From Hirundichthys speculiger (taxonomy: Eukaryota; Chordata; Actinopteri; Beloniformes; Exocoetidae), in assembly GCA_018398805.1 (NCBI GenBank), contig JAGFBZ010000684.1:62001-126000 (forward strand): a stretch of 64,000 nt of DNA, written 5' to 3'. Position 1 is the stretch's first letter. Every line of letters starts with the position of its first letter. Of this stretch, positions 60,993 to 64,000 are shown one piece after another. Both the position numbers and the translations under genes were made by a program. Under the pieces are notes generated by a model, which saw nothing but the letters and a program-made list of their open reading frames with translations, had not been told where the DNA came from and ran no database searches.

Positions 60993-61117
60993 ACAGCGTG
61001 GAAGATGAGCTCGAGCTGTCCGCCGTCCGCCATCGCCCCGAGGGCCTGGAGCAGCTGGAGGCACAGACGAGTTTCTCCCGCAAGGAGTTGCAGATCCTGT
61101 ACCGCGGCTTCAAGAAC
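60993..61117 (+). CDS. kcnip4: kcnip first common exon (start of the KChIP core)
   Basis: 125 nt, acceptor CCTCCAG|AC (phase 1), donor AAC|GTAAGT (phase 0). It encodes [41 protein letters not shown]. The HRPEGLEQL and KELQ.LYRGFKN motifs are diagnostic of KChIPs and lead into the first EF-hand; mammalian KCNIP genes have a 125-nt exon here. Over these 42 residues human KCNIP4 and KCNIP2 each differ at about nine positions and KCNIP1 at about eleven (compared from memory). The next exon (usually starting ECPSG) is not in the window. A second AG lies 4 nt inside (60995-60996). The protein is a calcium-sensing Kv4 subunit at the plasma membrane and ER. Confidence 0.95.
60995..60996 (+). promoter_or_regulatory. 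Alternative tandem splice acceptor AG
   Basis: The acceptor region reads CCAGACAG. The second AG shares the polypyrimidine tract and would start the exon at 60997. From the first exons at 17752 or 28206 this would break the frame; from the exon at 42151 it would be the acceptor that keeps the frame. Its use is inferred only from phase. Confidence 0.4.
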
Positions 61118-64000
61118 GTAAGTCTGAGCAGCATGTGTGATGGCTGGCGGCGGGGTTCGTTCCGTTTGATTACCTCTCTGTCTTCGGTATCGATAACAAG
61201 CTTCCTTTGCTTGACTTCGATTTATTCTGTTGGAGCCTACTCCAGGCGGTGCGGTTATTCCAGCTCCAGTCCCTTCAGACAGCTCAACTTTCTCCAGGTT
61301 TTTATCACTGATTCAGCTTTCATTGCTGGTGTAGCATCTGAGGAAGGCTTAGGATTAAAATGATCTGAGGACTGTTTAACTGTTAAAACTAAACTTTATG
61401 ACATGTAGGAATGTCTCCTTTTATGACCGTGAGTTCCTCAGTGGTTAGATGACTGTAACGTCCTCCCCGACCCCTAACAGTTTGCGACGGCATAGATAAA
61501 AACATTTAAGGGACATCTTATTTCCTAGACAAACAAAACAACCACGTGTGCCTGGACCTGCGATTCAGAGCTGTTTACCATCTGGACTCGAAAGAGTCCA
61601 GATGGAAGAGCAATAAACTCAGAAGAACCAAGGATCCGCCTCCGCTGGATCTATTAAGAACTGAGGACAGTTTGACATCGGGGTGCATCTCTTTGTGGTG
61701 TTAAGGAAGTGTACCATCGGCCGATTAAAATAATCTGCATGGCACATTGAATCTTTGTATTCATGATTGTATTAAACTCTTTAATTGACCTTTGTTTCTA
61801 CTGGCACCAGATAAAAGAACACGGAGAATTACTTTCACTTAGCCGAATCACTTGCATGAAATATTAAAATGCGTAATTGTGCTCGCATCAAAATTGTTGA
61901 TATTGTTCAGCACGCTAACGATTTTCGGGTGGTACCATGAACGGACTGTGGGGGGTCACCGATGAGCAGTCAAGCTCAAAGTCCTGGAGAGCAGCCCCGT
62001 ATGGAACCACCTCCGTTTTGAGGCGACGATTTTAAATTAACTCAGCTGAAATTGTGTGGTAAAGAAGGAGGATAGTGAAAATCCTTTGATAGGGGAGTTC
62101 CCAGAGGGCTTTGGTTTTCTGCTGTGAGTGCCAGTCAAGTCTCTGCAAAAAAACGAGCCCATTAGTCTGCTTCCACTGGAAAAAGCATGAGAAGTGCACT
62201 TAATAAGGCTTTTAATTTCCCTGCACACTGACTTCCTCTGAGGTGGACAGTATTGCATGTTTATAGATGCCTGGGCAGGTTTTTTTTTTTAACAGACAGA
62301 CGCGACAGTTTATTTGAAACTGTGCTCTCAGCGTATCATTATGGATTACGGTGCCAGTTGGTGAGTTGGTTTACCTCTGCGGTCCCACCTGAATCCTGAT
62401 GAGTGATGAGACATTTACAATCTCTAATAACTCAATATTACGGCTTTCTGAGAAACGCCGTGAGGTGGTTGTACAGATAAGACAGTCACAATTAATTGAA
62501 CAGTCAATTATTCATAAAATTTAGATTGTTTGAAATGATTATCGCTGCATATTCCATATAATAATCTTGGAACTACCTGCATTAATCAGTCAGGTGAAAA
62601 TAATAGAACATTTTCCACATTTTTCTCCACCTATTATTAGAGTTGAAGATATACTTTAAGCCTTTTTTTTTTATCATCTCATTAAACGCCATCTCCATTA
62701 AATTTATAATTTGTTTTGAAGATCTTAAAGCCATATATATCACTTGTTAAATTTCATTTATGTTCCTGTGTTTCCAGTTATTATAGTGTTAGTGGGCTTT
62801 AACTTTAACAGTGGCATTAAACGAGCAGAGTAAGGTCGTTACATCATTAATTTGTAGTTGTTGGCTTGACATTTATTTTCTTTTTCGTCCATTGTTTTAA
62901 AATCTTTTTTTTTTTTTAACCCAAGAAGTCAAGTGAAATGTTTCGATTCTTTTGCTTTTTAAGTATCTGGATACTTGAGAGAGCGATGGCGATTCAATTA
63001 CAGTCGTTTAATGGTTTTTGCCCTTATGTCAGTGTACAGTGTGGTTTTCACAGCACCTCTCTGTCTCGCTGTTTGCCGGTGACATTAGCAGAGTGGGGGA
63101 GAGATTTTAAGGCCAGTCAGACTAATAGAAGCTTGCCGGACTCCCGTGATGAGACATTTGGCCTTTTGTCCTTTGTGTCCAGGGTTTTGGAGCAAATCAA
63201 ACGGCTCCAACCCACGTGGAAAGACAAGGTCATTTGTCTGGGCAACAGAGTTTATGAGGCAGTCGCTTTGAGCGCCGGCGGTCAAAATGGAGTTTTTTTT
63301 CTTTGATCTGAAAAACGTCTTGATGAGGACCACAACAAGACCCCTGATTCTGACCTTCACTGCTAGAGACCTTCTCCCAGGTCTTGAACCCATTCACTCC
63401 AGACCACCAGAAACCAGGCAGTATTATCCTAACGTCTGTCCAAATCTGCTGGCCCGTCCACAGTTCACACTCGGTGCCTGACTTGAACAGTCGACTAAGA
63501 TGTCATACTTGCTGTTCCACTGGTGGAGATGCCCCTGTTGGTTCGCAGCTTTACCTCATCGCACCACTGACTGATGTTCCACTTCATTGGTTTTTTTGAC
63601 TGTAATTTCATGGCAAACCAGCATTTCATATAACAGACAGTACTTGGGATTTTTCTAAGCACAGAAGAACTAATTTTACAAGCAGATCAAATTCACTCAA
63701 ATATATTTTGGGATCTCTCCCTCACTGCTACAGTGTCATTGATTAATGCAGGAAACGAAACCACATCCATCGGCTAGTTGAAACTCATCCTCTCACTGTT
63801 TTTTTTATCTATGATGCCTCTTATGCAACTTCTGTAACACTGGAGTCCTTTTATTTCAGTTTTGTTTTCATTTGTAGACATGTATAAGTAAATGCCTAGA
63901 TATTTCAAGAAAACAGTTGGGGATGGAGGTAGATTGATGGAAAAGGAATCCAATAATTATATTTATAAAGACTTTGATGTCCTCTCTGACCACTGTCATC
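61118..64000 (+). other. Intron after the common exon, open at the right edge
   Basis: Begins GTAAGT. AT-rich with poly-T runs at 62281-62291, 62664-62673 and 62905-62917. No exon coding for the EF-hand segment after GFKN was found, so the intron continues beyond the window. A 122-codon ORF at 62938-63306 matches nothing known. Confidence 0.6.

Noticed and set aside
60998..61363. 121-codon ORF covering the kcnip common exon and beyond
   Set aside because: Only 60993-61117 is exon; the rest is read-through past GTAAGT into the intron, and the ORF start is not a real initiation codon.
62938..63306. Candidate next kcnip exon
   Set aside because: It does not contain the ECPSG..F..IY..FFP pattern expected after GFKN and has no suitable acceptor in phase 0.

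Overview
This window is vertebrate nuclear DNA, almost certainly from a ray-finned (teleost) fish. The evidence is long AT-rich non-coding stretches, genes split into tiny exons with GT...AG borders, a tRNA-derived SINE, Tc1-like transposase relics and many hAT-type miniature elements of the kinds that fill teleost introns. No bacterial-style genes, operons, CRISPR arrays or rRNA are present.

One host gene can be recognised, on the plus strand: a Kv-channel-interacting protein (KChIP, kcnip) gene. About 43.5 kb of its 5' part is visible. Three separate first exons are present: a KChIP1-like 'MGA..' exon at 17752, a KChIP4a-like hydrophobic exon (MNLEGLE..) at 28206, and a second KCNIP4-type hydrophobic exon (..EGLQTVGIVV..) at 42151. 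A 96-nt symmetric cassette exon lies at 59039, with a non-canonical GC donor. The first exon shared by all isoforms (125 nt, ending ..LYRGFKN) lies at 60993. The EF-hand exons lie beyond the right edge. The exon set points most strongly to a kcnip4-type paralogue, but the 'MGA' exon resembles KCNIP1 and the common exon is about equally close to KCNIP2, so the paralogue is not settled.

Region by region: 1-17.5 kb is upstream or far-5' intronic DNA with a composite hAT element (1321-3083), a Tc1-type MITE (9372), a 1.25-kb hAT element (11305) and smaller hAT MITEs. 17.5-17.8 kb is the TATA-containing promoter and 'MGA' exon. 17.8-28.2 kb is intron with a SINE, nested DNA elements and an AT microsatellite. 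28.2 kb is the KChIP4a-like exon. 28.3-42.1 kb is intron with a broken Tc1 transposase, a LINE scrap and several hAT elements. 42.1 kb is the third first exon. 42.3-59.0 kb is intron with two related repeats, another Tc1 relic, and three hAT elements with complex histories. 59-61.1 kb holds the cassette and common exons. 61.1-64 kb is the next intron.

The alternative first exons give one calcium-sensor core different N-termini (possibly myristoylated, membrane-anchored, or a possible palmitoylation exon). In this family the N-terminus sets how Kv4 channels are trafficked and gated. The most unusual observations are (i) the GC donor of the cassette exon, (ii) a reading-phase mismatch at the third first exon that a tandem acceptor 4 nt downstream would repair, and (iii) a hAT MITE at 49 kb that contains, twice, flanking DNA from the insertion site of a sister element 7 kb away.
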